Source of the DNA: Gammaproteobacteria bacterium RIFOXYD12_FULL_61_37
GTDB lineage: Bacteria > Pseudomonadota > Gammaproteobacteria > Chromatiales > Chromatiaceae
Length of the DNA: 39,446 nt
Assembly (NCBI GenBank): GCA_001801995.1
Contig: MGZB01000029.1
Coordinates: forward strand, 1 to 39,446
Direction of reading: 5' to 3'
Shown here: positions 18,901 through 27,880 of the stretch, one piece after another
Numbering within the stretch: the first letter of the stretch is position 1
Layout: each line of letters opens with the position of its first letter
Position numbers and translations under genes: made by a program
The notes under the pieces: generated by a model
What the model saw: the letters and a program-made list of their open reading frames with translations, nothing else
The model's database searches: none
What the model was told of the DNA's origin: nothing

Positions 18901-21900
18901 GGCCCCCTGGCGGTCGGCCACATCGCCCGTGGCGCCTGATGCAAAGACATTGCCCGTCAGGTTGGCGGCGGGGCTGGCTGTCGTGCCTTCCGTGATGCTG
19001 AGGGCATCGGGGTTGGCGGTGGGCACATCATCGACGATATCGATGGTCACCGTGGCGCTGGCGGTCGCCGCGCCATCGGATAGGGTCGCCCGGAAGCTGT
19101 TTTGTTCCGTGCCCGCGCCATCAGCGGTTGGACTGGTCAGTTCGAAGCTATAGCTGAAGACCCCGGTGTTGTAGCTGGTCAGGGTCAGCCTGCCGTTGGT
19201 GGTGGTGAAACTCTGGCCGACCATGGCACCCAGTGTGGCGAACTCGCCAGCGCCTGTGCCAATGGTCAGGGCGGCGCCGATGCCGCCGGCCGGGTCGAAG
19301 GTCAGGCTCTGAATATCGTCCAGCCCGTCCAGGTCCCCCAGGGTGAGGGTGCCGGTCACCGTTTCGGCGGTCGAGCTTGGGTTGGAGCCGCTGGCCAGTG
19401 CCTTCTCGAAGACCTGGTCGTTGGCGTTGCCCGTGTTGCCGGTGGCCTGGCTCAGGGTCGGGGTGTCGTTGACCGGGGTGACATGGACCGTCAAGGTACT
19501 GGCGCTGGTGCTGAAATCGGTGCCGTCGCTGACCTTGAATCCGATGCTGGCGTAGCCGGTGCCGTTTTCGTCGGCATCGGGCACGAAGCGCAGCTTGCCG
19601 GCATCGATATCGGCCTTGCTGATCTCCTGGTTCAGGGTCACGGCGACCCAGGCACTGCCGTTGTGGAACTCCAGGCTGCCGTTGCTTTCCAGCGTGGTGA
19701 TCTTGACTGCCGCAATGGCCGAGTCTTCGGTATCGCTGTAGGTGCCGAAGTCAGTGATGGCCAGCACCTTGGTGGTGTCTTCGGCGGTGGTTACTGTGTC
19801 ATCGCTGCTGGTCGGAGGATCGTTGACCGGGGTGATGCCGATATTCACCCTGGCGGCGTTTGAAGTGGTGCTGCCGTCGCTGACCTTGTAGGTGAAGCTG
19901 TCGCCGGTAGTATCGTTCGTGGCCAGTTTGATACTGGGTCGTGCCGTCGGCCTTGATGTAGAGCGTGCCATGGCTGAGGGCAACCTGCTTCCAGCCGTTG
20001 GCCGCCAAATAATCCGCCTCGGTGCCCCCGGCGAGGCTGGCCCAGAGAGTGCCGTTGACCTCGGCGATGGTCAGGCCGTTGTTGTCCAGGTCGTAATCCA
20101 GGCCGCCGGCCGTCGCACCGTTGCCGTCGTCGCCGATGATGTTCTTGCCAGTGAGCAGGATGTCCTCGACGGCGGTGTAGCTGTTGTCGGCAGCTACCGG
20201 GGCGTCGTTGACAGGCACCACCGAAAGGGTTGCCACCGCCGTGTTGGAACCGGCCGCGCCGTCGTTGGCGACCGCGCTCAGGGTGCGGCTGCCGGCAGTG
20301 GGGTTATCGCTGCCGTTCTGGTAGCCGATGCCGCGCAACAGGCTGTTGATGTCGGCCACCGGCATCTCGCCGCCGCCGCTCTTGCTGATGGCGAACTGGC
20401 CGTTGGCGGTGGTGTAGGCAATGGCGAAGCTCGTACCGCCTACCGTCACCGTAGCCGTCTTGTCCGCGTTCTGCGGGAAAGCGCTGCCGCCGATGGTGAA
20501 TACCTCGGACGCACTATCCCGGATGCCTGCGGCGGTCAGGGTCAGGCTGACCATGCTGGTGTCGTCCACATCCAGTACGTCGGCATCCGTATCGGCGAGG
20601 GTCACCGCGCTGCCACCCTCGGTGAAACTGGTGGCGAAGCCGCCGTCATCCGTGCCGCCGCTGCTGTTGTTGCGGTCCCAACTGATCGTCGGCGGGTCGT
20701 TGGCGCCGTTGATGGTGATGGTTAGCTGGGTCGTGTTGGCATCGCCGTCGGCATCGGTGATGGTATAGGTGAAGGTGTCCGACAGGGTCTGGCCGGCGTT
20801 GAGGGCCTGCACGGCCGCATTGCTGTTGTCCAGGGTGTAGCTGTAACTGCCGCTGCTGTCGAGGGTCAGGCGGCCATAGGCCCCAGTGGCGGCGGAGCCG
20901 ACGCTGCCGGAGGCGCTGGCCTGGGTCCCGGCGGCCACGCCGGTGACATTGGTCGGGCTGTCGGCACCCAGAGTGTCGGCCTCATCGGTGCTGGCCCCGC
21001 TGGCGATGACGTTGCCGGAGACGCTGACCGCATCCTCGGTGATGCTGTTGCGGTCGGCGTTGGCCAGGGGCGCGGTGTCGGTGATGAGGATGTCGAGGTT
21101 GCCCGGTGAGGTGCTGGTGCCGGCATCGTCGGTGACGAGGACGGCGATGCTGTCCATTACGCTGGCATCGCCGCCGGAATGGTCCTTGCTGGTACCGCTC
21201 TGCTGGTAGCTGTAGCTCACCACTCCGGTGCCGGCGTTGAAGCCGTTGATGTTGATGGTGCCTTGGGCTGTGCTGATGCTGATGGGCGTGGTGCCGCTCG
21301 CCAGCAACTGGGCCTCAGTGATGACCCTGCCGCCGACCGTCACCGACTGCAATCCGTTCGGCGCGGTGAGGCTGAAGCTGCCGGTCACCGGACCCGTGGC
21401 GTTCTCGGCGATGCTGTTGTCGCCCGTTGTTCCGCCGTTGCGGTCGGTAATACCCAGCGTCGGGGGATCGGTGACGCCGTTGATGGTGATGGTTAGCTGG
21501 GTCGTGCTGGCATCGCCGTCGGCATCGGTGATGGTATAGGTGAAGATGTCCGACAGGGTCTGGCCGGCGTTGAGGGCCTGCACGGACGCATTGCTGTTGT
21601 CCAGGGCGTAGCTGTAACTGCCGTTGCTGTTGAGGGTCAGTCGGCCATAGGCCCCGGTGACGGCGGAGCCGAGATTGCCGGAGGCGCTGGCCTGGGTCCC
21701 GGCGGCCACGCCGGTGACATTGGTCGGGCTGTCGGCGCCCAGGGTGTCGGCTACATCAGTGGCACTGCCGCTGGCGATGACGTTGCCGGAGATGCTGGCC
21801 GCATCCTCGGTGATGCTGTTGCGGTCGGTGTTGGTCAGGGGCGCTGTGTCGGTGATGAGTATCCCGAGGGTGCCGCTGCCGGTCTTGCTATTGAGATCGG

Positions 21901-24900
21901 TGACGGTGATGGCGATGTTGTCCACCACTTCCCCGCCGCTGTGGTTTTTCTGGGTTCCCGCCGGGTCGTAACTGTAACTGACCGCCCCGGTAGTGGCGTT
22001 GTAGCCTTTGAGGGTCATCACCCCCTGCGGGGTAGTGATGTTGACGTTAGTAGTGCCGCTCGCCGCCAGTTGCGCCGCAGTCACGTTGGTACCTGCAACG
22101 GTGATTTTGTTCAAACCGTCCGGTGCGGCAATGGTGAAACTCTTGCCGCTCAGGCTGGCGTTCTCGGCCACGCTTTCAGCGCCGGTGGCGGTATCGTTAT
22201 TGTCGGTGATGAGGACGCTGGGGGGTACGGTCAGCCGGGTGTCGTCGGTCGCGGTCTTGGCGACACCGCTCCCATCCCCGGAAGTACCGCTCAGGGTGAC
22301 GGTGTTGCTGATGCTGTAGTTATCGTCGATCAGGGACTGGCTGACATCGCTCCGAATCGTCATGCGGTAGCTGATGACCGCCTGGGCGCCCCGTTCCAGT
22401 CCCTGGACGCCAGCCGTATTGGGGTCCACGTCGGTGATGCTGTATCCCGGATTGGTCAGGGGGAAGCCGTTGGCGCCGCCGTCGAGATCGGCGATGGTCG
22501 AGAGGACCGTGCCATCGGGGTTGTAGATACTGAGCCGGGCGCTCTCGGCGACATAGGTCGCGCTGTCGGCACGGGTCAAGGCGTCCTGGATGTTGATGTT
22601 GTACAGGTCGATGAGGGCCAGGTTCTTGACGGTGATGCTGTATTCGATCTGTTCGCCCAGCTCCACGAGCCCATCGCCGTCGCTGACGCCGGCCCCGTAG
22701 GTGGCGGGGCTCGCCTCCTGGGCGTCCTTGCGCAGGACGTAGTCGGGGTAGGGCGTCACTGTGTAGCCCATGTCCAGGTAGGGGCTGCCACCGCCCGCAA
22801 CGGAGGGGTCCTCGCCCCAGGCGGCGGTCAGCAGGGTGCCGTCGGTGGTCCAGACGGTCAGACCCGTCTGGTCGTTATCGCTGCTGTCGTAGATGCGGTA
22901 GGACTCCAGTGCCTGGAGGTTGTAGGTCCGATCGACGGTGCCATCGCCGTTGGTGTCGATTTGCAAGGTCGTGGCGGCCGTGGCGGTGACCCAGACAGGG
23001 CTGCCATTGATAGGAGCGGTGCTTGGCGGGGTATTGCTACTGCCCGGCCCCCAGGCCACCACGAACTTTTCCGTCAGATAGGCCTCCGGGACCAGGGAAT
23101 AACTCCAGTCGTTGGTTGTATCCGGGTCGATGATGCCCACCGCAGCAAATTTGGCGTTGTCCGTTGTGTAGAAATGGGCAGCCGAATTGGGGACAGCGGA
23201 ATTGAAAGGCATCTGCACGTAGGTCGCCGTGTTGGCGGCGACAACAACCGTCTGGCTCGATGTGGACTGGGTGTCGTAGCTGACCGTAATGGCCTGGGCA
23301 TTGGGGTTGTAGAGAAAGACATAGGCCGGTCTGGCTGTCGATGTCGTTCCCACGGGGGCATAGTAGCTGTCGCCCCACTGATCCGTCGGGGTCATGGTGA
23401 ACCAGCGGTTCTCGTACCCGGCACCCACATCGCCGGCGATGACATTGACCGAGATGGCCTTGTCGGCGTTGATCTTGCCCCCCGCCAGAATGCCTCCGTT
23501 AACCAGATAGGTCTGACCCTGGTTCAGGGTGAGGGTCGTTTCGAAACTGCCGTTGCCTTCCTTGTCGATGGTGATCGTCGTATTGTCCTCGGTTGCCATG
23601 ATATGGGCCGAAGTGTATTCAAAGGTCTGGGTGCCAGGGGTGGCTGTGGTCTGGCCGATGGGGATGGTGTAGTTCTTGCCCAGATTCCCGGCATCGATGA
23701 GGTTGACCGCCCCGGCCAAAAGCGTACCCGGATTTTGCGACCAACCCGCCTTGGTGACGGCGATGGCCTTGGTGGAGCCGATCTTGTCCCGTCCGTCGTA
23801 ATCGACCGTTGACGGCGAGGCTGGATCCACCGAGTTGCGCAGGGTGATGGTCTGGCCCAGAACGATGAGATCGTTCGTGGTGCCGGGTGCGGTGCCGTTG
23901 CTGGTATCGCCGTCGCCCCAGATCTGGGTACTGGCCTGGAGGGGATTCTTGATGTCCGCCTCGTAGCCGTCCTCCCAATGGTCATAAACGATGATGCTGT
24001 TGTTGCTGGTGGCGGTGATGGCGATGACGGTCTCTATCGTGCCCGAAACCGCCCCGCCCGCGACCCCCTTCAAGGATGTCTGTAAATCCGGCTCCGGCAA
24101 AGGAATAAAGGTCACCTGGGCGACGTTGTAAGGTCCGGCTGCCTCAACTGCGATTGTCTGTCCCTCGATGTCGATGAGTTGATGGTCTTCCTGAATATTG
24201 CCACTCAGGTTGGCATCGCCATAAAGAACCTGGGCAGCAAAGGCGTGGCCCTCGTCGCCGGGGCTGTCCAGCCCGCCGTTGAGTCGCTGGTCGAAGTCGT
24301 GGCCCAGTTCTTCCAGCAGCACGGCCTGGCGTCGGCCAGCCAGTCGCCGTTGAGATAGATCGTGGGCTGACCCGCCGTGCCGGTTGCGCTGTAGGCGCCC
24401 AGCGCACCCTGGATCTGGGTGCTGCTCAGGACCTCCAGGCGGATCGAATAGTCGCCGTCGAGGATGGATTGTTGCAGGGCCTGGGCGTTTGCTGTCCATT
24501 CGGGGGCGCCGGCATTGGCACTGAAGGGGATGGCGGCCAGGGCGGGAAAATCGCCGCTACCGGCCCATTGGGTCAGACTTTCTTGGACCCGCATCGTTGC
24601 TGCGTCGAGGACAGCCGCCTGGTTCGATGCAACATTCGCGCGATCAAACAGCGGGGTTTCCGGGCTTGCCTCCACGGCAGGAGAGACCTCGAACCCTCCT
24701 GCCGCGTTGCGGGAGAGGATGTAGACCGAATCGACTTCAACGCCAGCGGCCTCGTAGGCGCCGAGGGTATCTCTGATGAGCTGTCTGTCGCCATCTTCCA
24801 GCCGCAGCACCCTGAGTTCGGGATTGGCCGCGCGCTGCGCCGCCAGGGCCTGCTGGACGGCGGGCTCCTCGGCGACACCGGCATCCACGAAGAGCAGATC

Positions 24901-25158
24901 ATGTCCCCCGGACGGGGCAGGTTGGGCCAGGCCGGCATCGCCTGCCGTCAGGGCGTCGATAAACTGGGCGCCGCCGCTGTTGTCATGACCGGGGTCTGGC
25001 ATAGGGGCATGACCGGGGTCGCCGTTGCCCGCATCGCATTGGTCCATGACCGTCATAACTGCTGCGGCGTCGAGCAATATACGCGGCTCCAACGCCAGCA
25101 AGGTCTCTTCCGGGCAGAGAAATCCAGGGGTTTGAGGGCGTTTCGATCCGGTCTGCAT
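15976..25158 (-). CDS. Giant VCBS/DUF4347-type surface protein (about 3060 aa, two frame breaks)
   Basis: Read through two single-base indels, this is one 9183-base gene for about 3060 residues. The ATG at 25158 gives an N-terminus with the LEPRILLDAA motif (23-32) typical of large VCBS adhesins, then a diverged DUF4347-like region (about 75-150). Next is the AVLLEELGHDFDQRLNGGLD block seen in such proteins. An IgGFc-binding-like beta domain follows (about 330-850, IPIGQTTATPGTQTFEY, TPTDQWGDSYYAPVGTTS), then a DUF11-like segment. Six VCBS-type modules come next (for example NSITEDAASISGNVIASGS; DNSSSVTEDSGIPARGNVLT), mixed with cadherin-like and NDAP-linked repeats. The last 180 or so residues are a unique non-repetitive domain ending FLKRMSQ. 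I see no RTX GGxGxDxxx nonapeptides. It is probably exported and surface-attached, and it leads the operon with the TolC-like and HlyD-like genes. Adhesion is the likely role, by family analogy. Confidence 0.85.
16954..16995. repeat. Hexanucleotide microsatellite (ATCGCC)5 + (ATCGGC)2
   Basis: Five perfect ATCGCC units are followed by two ATCGGC units. On the coding strand they encode an Asp-Gly run (about DADGDGDGDGDGD) in the linker after a VCBS module. The unit is two codons long, so copy-number change by slippage would alter length without breaking the frame. Confidence 0.9.
17341..19026. repeat. Two tandem 843-bp repeat units in the giant gene
   Basis: Units 17341-18183 and 18184-19026 are near-identical at the DNA level over long stretches, for example the shared run gtggtggtctcgctat near 17667 and 18510. 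Each encodes 281 residues: one VCBS module plus one SISALDGL-type module. High DNA identity suggests recent duplication or ongoing homogenisation. Confidence 0.85.
19927..19929 (-). other. Apparent 1-base insertion in the giant gene (frame break 2)
   Basis: The coding strand reads CAGTATCAAACTGGCCACG. Removing one A from the AAA run joins ...IKADGTTQYQ to LATNDTTGDSFTYKVSDG, a continuous VCBS/cadherin-like stretch. It lies near residue 1743. The two breaks cancel, so the frame is open from 25158 to 15976 once both are corrected. Confidence 0.8.
20708..22249. repeat. Two tandem 771-bp repeat units in the giant gene
   Basis: Units starting at 20708 and 21479 are offset by 771 bases (257 codons) and share long identical runs, for example tgatggtgatggttagctgg at both starts. 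Each encodes a VCBS module plus a following beta module. Identity fades towards the far end of the second unit. Confidence 0.75.
24328..24329 (-). other. Apparent 1-base deletion in the giant gene (frame break 1)
   Basis: The coding strand reads GACGCCAGGCCGTGCTG, which ends the good frame in nonsense (ARPCCWKNW). Adding one C (GCCCAGGCC) restores DAQAVLLEELGHDFDQRLNGG, a motif expected in this family. The affected run is GG on the plus strand, where GGG is expected. It lies near residue 276 of the protein. Confidence 0.8.
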
Positions 25159-25303
25159 GGGGGTGTTGTCCCAGATAAATGGCTGAACGCTTGATGCTTG
25201 CGCAATGTATGCGATAACAATCAATCTGTTATGCTTGATAGTTAATTTAAAACATCATATTGAAAGAGATTAGTGGACTTGATATGGATTCACAATGCCC
25301 ATG

Positions 25304-25319
25304 CGTCAAATAATTGACG
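25304..25319. promoter_or_regulatory. Palindrome CGTCAAATAATTGACG, copy 1
   Basis: A 16-bp dyad with half-sites CGTCAA and TTGACG around ATAA; with one more base on each side the symmetry extends to 18 bp (GCGTCAA...TTGACGC). It lies 146 bases upstream of the giant gene's ATG, inside a markedly AT-rich stretch. It is a probable operator; the regulator is unknown. Confidence 0.6.
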
Positions 25320-25334
25320 CAGATCAACCTAATT

Positions 25335-25350
25335 CGCCAAATAATTGACG
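25335..25350. promoter_or_regulatory. Palindrome CGCCAAATAATTGACG, copy 2
   Basis: The same dyad as copy 1 with one mismatch (CGCCAA), 31 bases further upstream of the giant gene. That is close to three helical turns, so a dimer on each site would face the same side of the DNA. Confidence 0.6.
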
Positions 25351-25465
25351 CTAAATGTGCGGCTCCAACGCCATCATCATCCCATCGGGGATGGGAGTTC
25401 CGGTCATGGGTGCGTGGCCGTAGAGTGATTCTTGACGGCGCGAGACTAGTGCATGTATCTGGCTG

Positions 25466-25481
25466 CGTCAAATAATTGACG
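25466..25481. promoter_or_regulatory. Palindrome CGTCAAATAATTGACG, copy 3
   Basis: Identical to copy 1 and about 308 bases upstream of the giant gene's ATG. The bases that follow (ataactgtgccgctggaa) resemble those after copy 2 (ctaaatgtgcggctccaa), so the duplicated unit is longer than the palindrome itself. Confidence 0.6.
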
Positions 25482-25623
25482 ATAACTGTGCCGCTGGAAA
25501 AGGCGATTATCAGGGGAGAAAAATGAGAGAAACGGTCGCCATCTTGCCGAATGGCCCATGCGGCGGTGGATCTGGATGGATGGGGGGAGGGGTCGCTGTT
25601 CCGGCCCGATGAGGGGAAGGATT

Positions 25624-25650
25624 CTCCCTCTCCCTCAAGGGGGAGGGGAG
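25624..25650 (-). terminator. Pyrimidine/purine inverted repeat after the fimX-like gene
   Basis: CTCCCTCTCCC and GGGGGAGGGGAG flank TCAA and can form an imperfect GC-rich stem, 15 bases past the fimX-like stop on the minus strand. There is no U-tract after it. A CCCTCTCCCTCA-type dispersed repeat is an alternative reading. Confidence 0.35.
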
Positions 25651-25664
25651 TAATTCACGACACC

Positions 25665-27791
25665 TCAGCCCAGATTGAAGTCGTAGCCGATGGTGTCGGA
25701 GGGTTCTTGCAGGAAATAGCCCTGGATGTAGTTGATCCCCACGGTCCAGAGGGCGGCCAAGCTGTTGGCGTCCTCCACGGCAGTGGCGATGGTTTTGACA
25801 TCGTAGGATTTGGCCAGGTCGCTGATCTCTTTGATCAGTACCTGTTTGCGAGGGTCTGAGGTCAGGTTCTGCATGAACGAAGGGTCGAGCTTGAGAAAAT
25901 CGACCGGGAGGTGTTTCAGCAGGCTCTCGTACTTGGGCGTGACGCCGAAGTGGTCGATGGCCAGGTTGCATTTGATCTTTTTCAGCCCCTCGACCAGGGC
26001 GCGGGTCTGCTGCACATGGGTGCGGATGTCGCGGTCGGAGATCTGGAAGGTGATCCAGGGACCCTTGGCATCATAGAGGCGGAGACAGTCGCAGATCCAG
26101 AGCAGAAGGGTATCGTCGCTCAGTGCCTCGCCGGACAGGCTGATGAAGAAGTTGATCTTGCGTCCGTTCTTTCTTTGCAGGGAAAGCTCTTCGACGGCGT
26201 GCTTGATGATCCAGCGATCGATGGCGGCCATTCTGCCGTGCTGTACCGCGCGGTCGAGGAACTTCTCGGGCAGTATGGGTTCGTCGGTCTCGTTGAGCAT
26301 GCGAACCAGGACGGCGTAGTTTTCCCGTGTGTCGCCCTGAAGACTGACGATGGGCTGAAAGAAAAGCCGGAAGCGGTTGTATTCCAATGCGTTGTCGATG
26401 ACCTCCAGGATACTGTCTTCATCGTTGAGCTGGTTCAGCACCGAATCGGGTGGGGGCGGGGCCGAATCGTCGAATCGCATCCACTGGTTTCCGCCGGCCT
26501 CGCGGGCGCTTTCGCAGGCATGGAAGGCCTGGTCGATGAAGTCCTGGATGCTGCTGGTGCGGTTATTGGCGTATGTCACGCCGATGCTGCAAGTGGGTGC
26601 GCGCACGCCGGGGGCCATCTTGTAGGTGTTTTGGTTGATCCGGGCACAGATCTCGCTGGCGAGCTTGCCGGTGGCGCCTTTGTCCGACTTGCGGGTGTAG
26701 AAGGTAAAGGTGTGGTCGCCGAAACGGCCGAAAAAGTCGTTTTCTTCCACCAGCGGGTTGAGGAGTTCGGCGATCTCCGACAGGAACTTGTCCGCGTTGC
26801 CGGCGCCGCCCAGCTTGTTGCGGATGTCCTGCATGTTGTCGAGGCTGATGTAAATCAGCGTGCCCTTTTCGCCATTACGAAAGCCCGGCAGGAGTTCGTT
26901 CAGCCGGTCGATGAAATATTGCCGGTTGGCCAGCCCTGTATCCACGTCGTGGTTGGTGAGCAGGCGAACCTTTTGTTCCAGCTCTTTTTCCCGCGACTGG
27001 TCGCGGACGATCAATTGGGTGCAGGGTTCACCGTCGATGCTGGCGGGGGAGAACTGGATCTGGGCATCGAAGGTCTTGCCGTTGGTTCCCCGGCAGGACA
27101 CCTCCAGGTTGCCGCTGTTGACGTTGTCACAGAGGTTGCGCAGGAATTTCTTGAAGATCTTGTTGTCTTTGGGATCGACCAGGTCGAGCATCGGCATCCC
27201 TTCCACCTCATCGAAATCGACGAAGCCGAACATGCTGAGATAGACAGGGTTGGCGTGGATATGCATGCCTTCATGGATGTAGGCGATGGCATCGCGCGAG
27301 TTCTCGATCAGGATGTTGCAGCGGTGCTCGGTCTCCTGGAGCTGGTTGCGCAGCCTGGATACCTGCCTGATGGTGTTCAGCAGGGAGACCTCGCGGCTGA
27401 AGATGATCTGCAACAGCTCGATATCACCCTTGGCGACGATATCGTGGGCGCCCTTTCGCATCGCCTCGCGCATATCTTTCGAGTTGCGGTCATCGGCAAT
27501 GAGGATGCTCGGGATATCCGGGTCGATGGCATTAAGGATCTGCATGATCTGGTTGCCGTCGAAACGCTTGCCGGAACAGTTGCAGATGACGAGATCGGTG
27601 GTCTCCTCCTCAAGGGATACCCGGAAGTCGATGAGTTCGCTGACGACATGGGGGTGAACGGCGAAGCCGGCGTTGCGCAGGGCGGCGACATGGGCCTCGG
27701 CCTCGTTGCGCGAGCCGTCCAGGACCAGCAATTCCAGTCCGCTGCCCGTTTTTTCGAAATTTTCTTGGAGATCTTGTTGCTGTGCGGACAC
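25665..27791 (-). CDS. FimX-like c-di-GMP receptor (REC-like, PAS, degenerate GGDEF and EAL)
   Basis: A 708-residue cytoplasmic protein. A REC-like domain (about 18-135) lacks an obvious phospho-acceptor Asp at the usual position (LVICNCSG). A PAS domain covers about 155-265. The GGDEF domain (275-440) has RFGDHTF (356-362) in place of RxGGDEF. The EAL domain (455-708) has AVLVR (493-497) where E(A/V)LxR is expected, but it keeps DHFG, KLD and the QGYFLQEP region. Both catalytic sites look dead, as in Pseudomonas FimX, which binds c-di-GMP through its EAL domain and controls type IV pilus assembly. A PPPP run (445-448) joins the two domains. It lies 89 bases after the PilZ-like gene and is probably co-transcribed. 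Confidence 0.85.
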   Translation of the reverse strand: MSAQQQDLQENFEKTGSGLELLVLDGSRNEAEAHVAALRNAGFAVHPHVVSELIDFRVSLEEETTDLVICNCSGKRFDGNQIMQILNAIDPDIPSILIADDRNSKDMREAMRKGAHDIVAKGDIELLQIIFSREVSLLNTIRQVSRLRNQLQETEHRCNILIENSRDAIAYIHEGMHIHANPVYLSMFGFVDFDEVEGMPMLDLVDPKDNKIFKKFLRNLCDNVNSGNLEVSCRGTNGKTFDAQIQFSPASIDGEPCTQLIVRDQSREKELEQKVRLLTNHDVDTGLANRQYFIDRLNELLPGFRNGEKGTLIYISLDNMQDIRNKLGGAGNADKFLSEIAELLNPLVEENDFFGRFGDHTFTFYTRKSDKGATGKLASEICARINQNTYKMAPGVRAPTCSIGVTYANNRTSSIQDFIDQAFHACESAREAGGNQWMRFDDSAPPPPDSVLNQLNDEDSILEVIDNALEYNRFRLFFQPIVSLQGDTRENYAVLVRMLNETDEPILPEKFLDRAVQHGRMAAIDRWIIKHAVEELSLQRKNGRKINFFISLSGEALSDDTLLLWICDCLRLYDAKGPWITFQISDRDIRTHVQQTRALVEGLKKIKCNLAIDHFGVTPKYESLLKHLPVDFLKLDPSFMQNLTSDPRKQVLIKEISDLAKSYDVKTIATAVEDANSLAALWTVGINYIQGYFLQEPSDTIGYDFNLG

Positions 27792-27880
27792 GAATTCACC
27801 CTAGGGGTAGGTCGCCAGTACGGAGTGCGGACCGCGAGGAATAATAGCCGACGCACGCCGGACTCCGGACTTCAGGTACA

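Larger units (their letters stand above)
25159..25664. other. Upstream region of the giant gene
   Basis: These 506 bases hold no gene. They contain an AT-rich stretch (about 25195-25300) that should carry the promoter, the three palindromes, and the hairpin behind the fimX-like gene. Both flanking genes are on the minus strand, so the regulatory content belongs to the giant gene. I could not pick a confident -35/-10 pair. Confidence 0.6.

Noticed and set aside
15976-25158. Calling the giant gene three separate genes
   Set aside because: Family motifs continue across both breaks when one base is added and one removed, and the total length is then exactly divisible by three.
25304-25481. The three palindromes as a CRISPR array
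   Set aside because: The copies are short, unevenly spaced (31 and 131 bases) and lack uniform spacers; there are no cas genes.
25665-27791. Calling the GGDEF/EAL protein an active cyclase or phosphodiesterase
   Set aside because: Both catalytic signatures are altered (RFGDHTF; AVLVR without the Glu).
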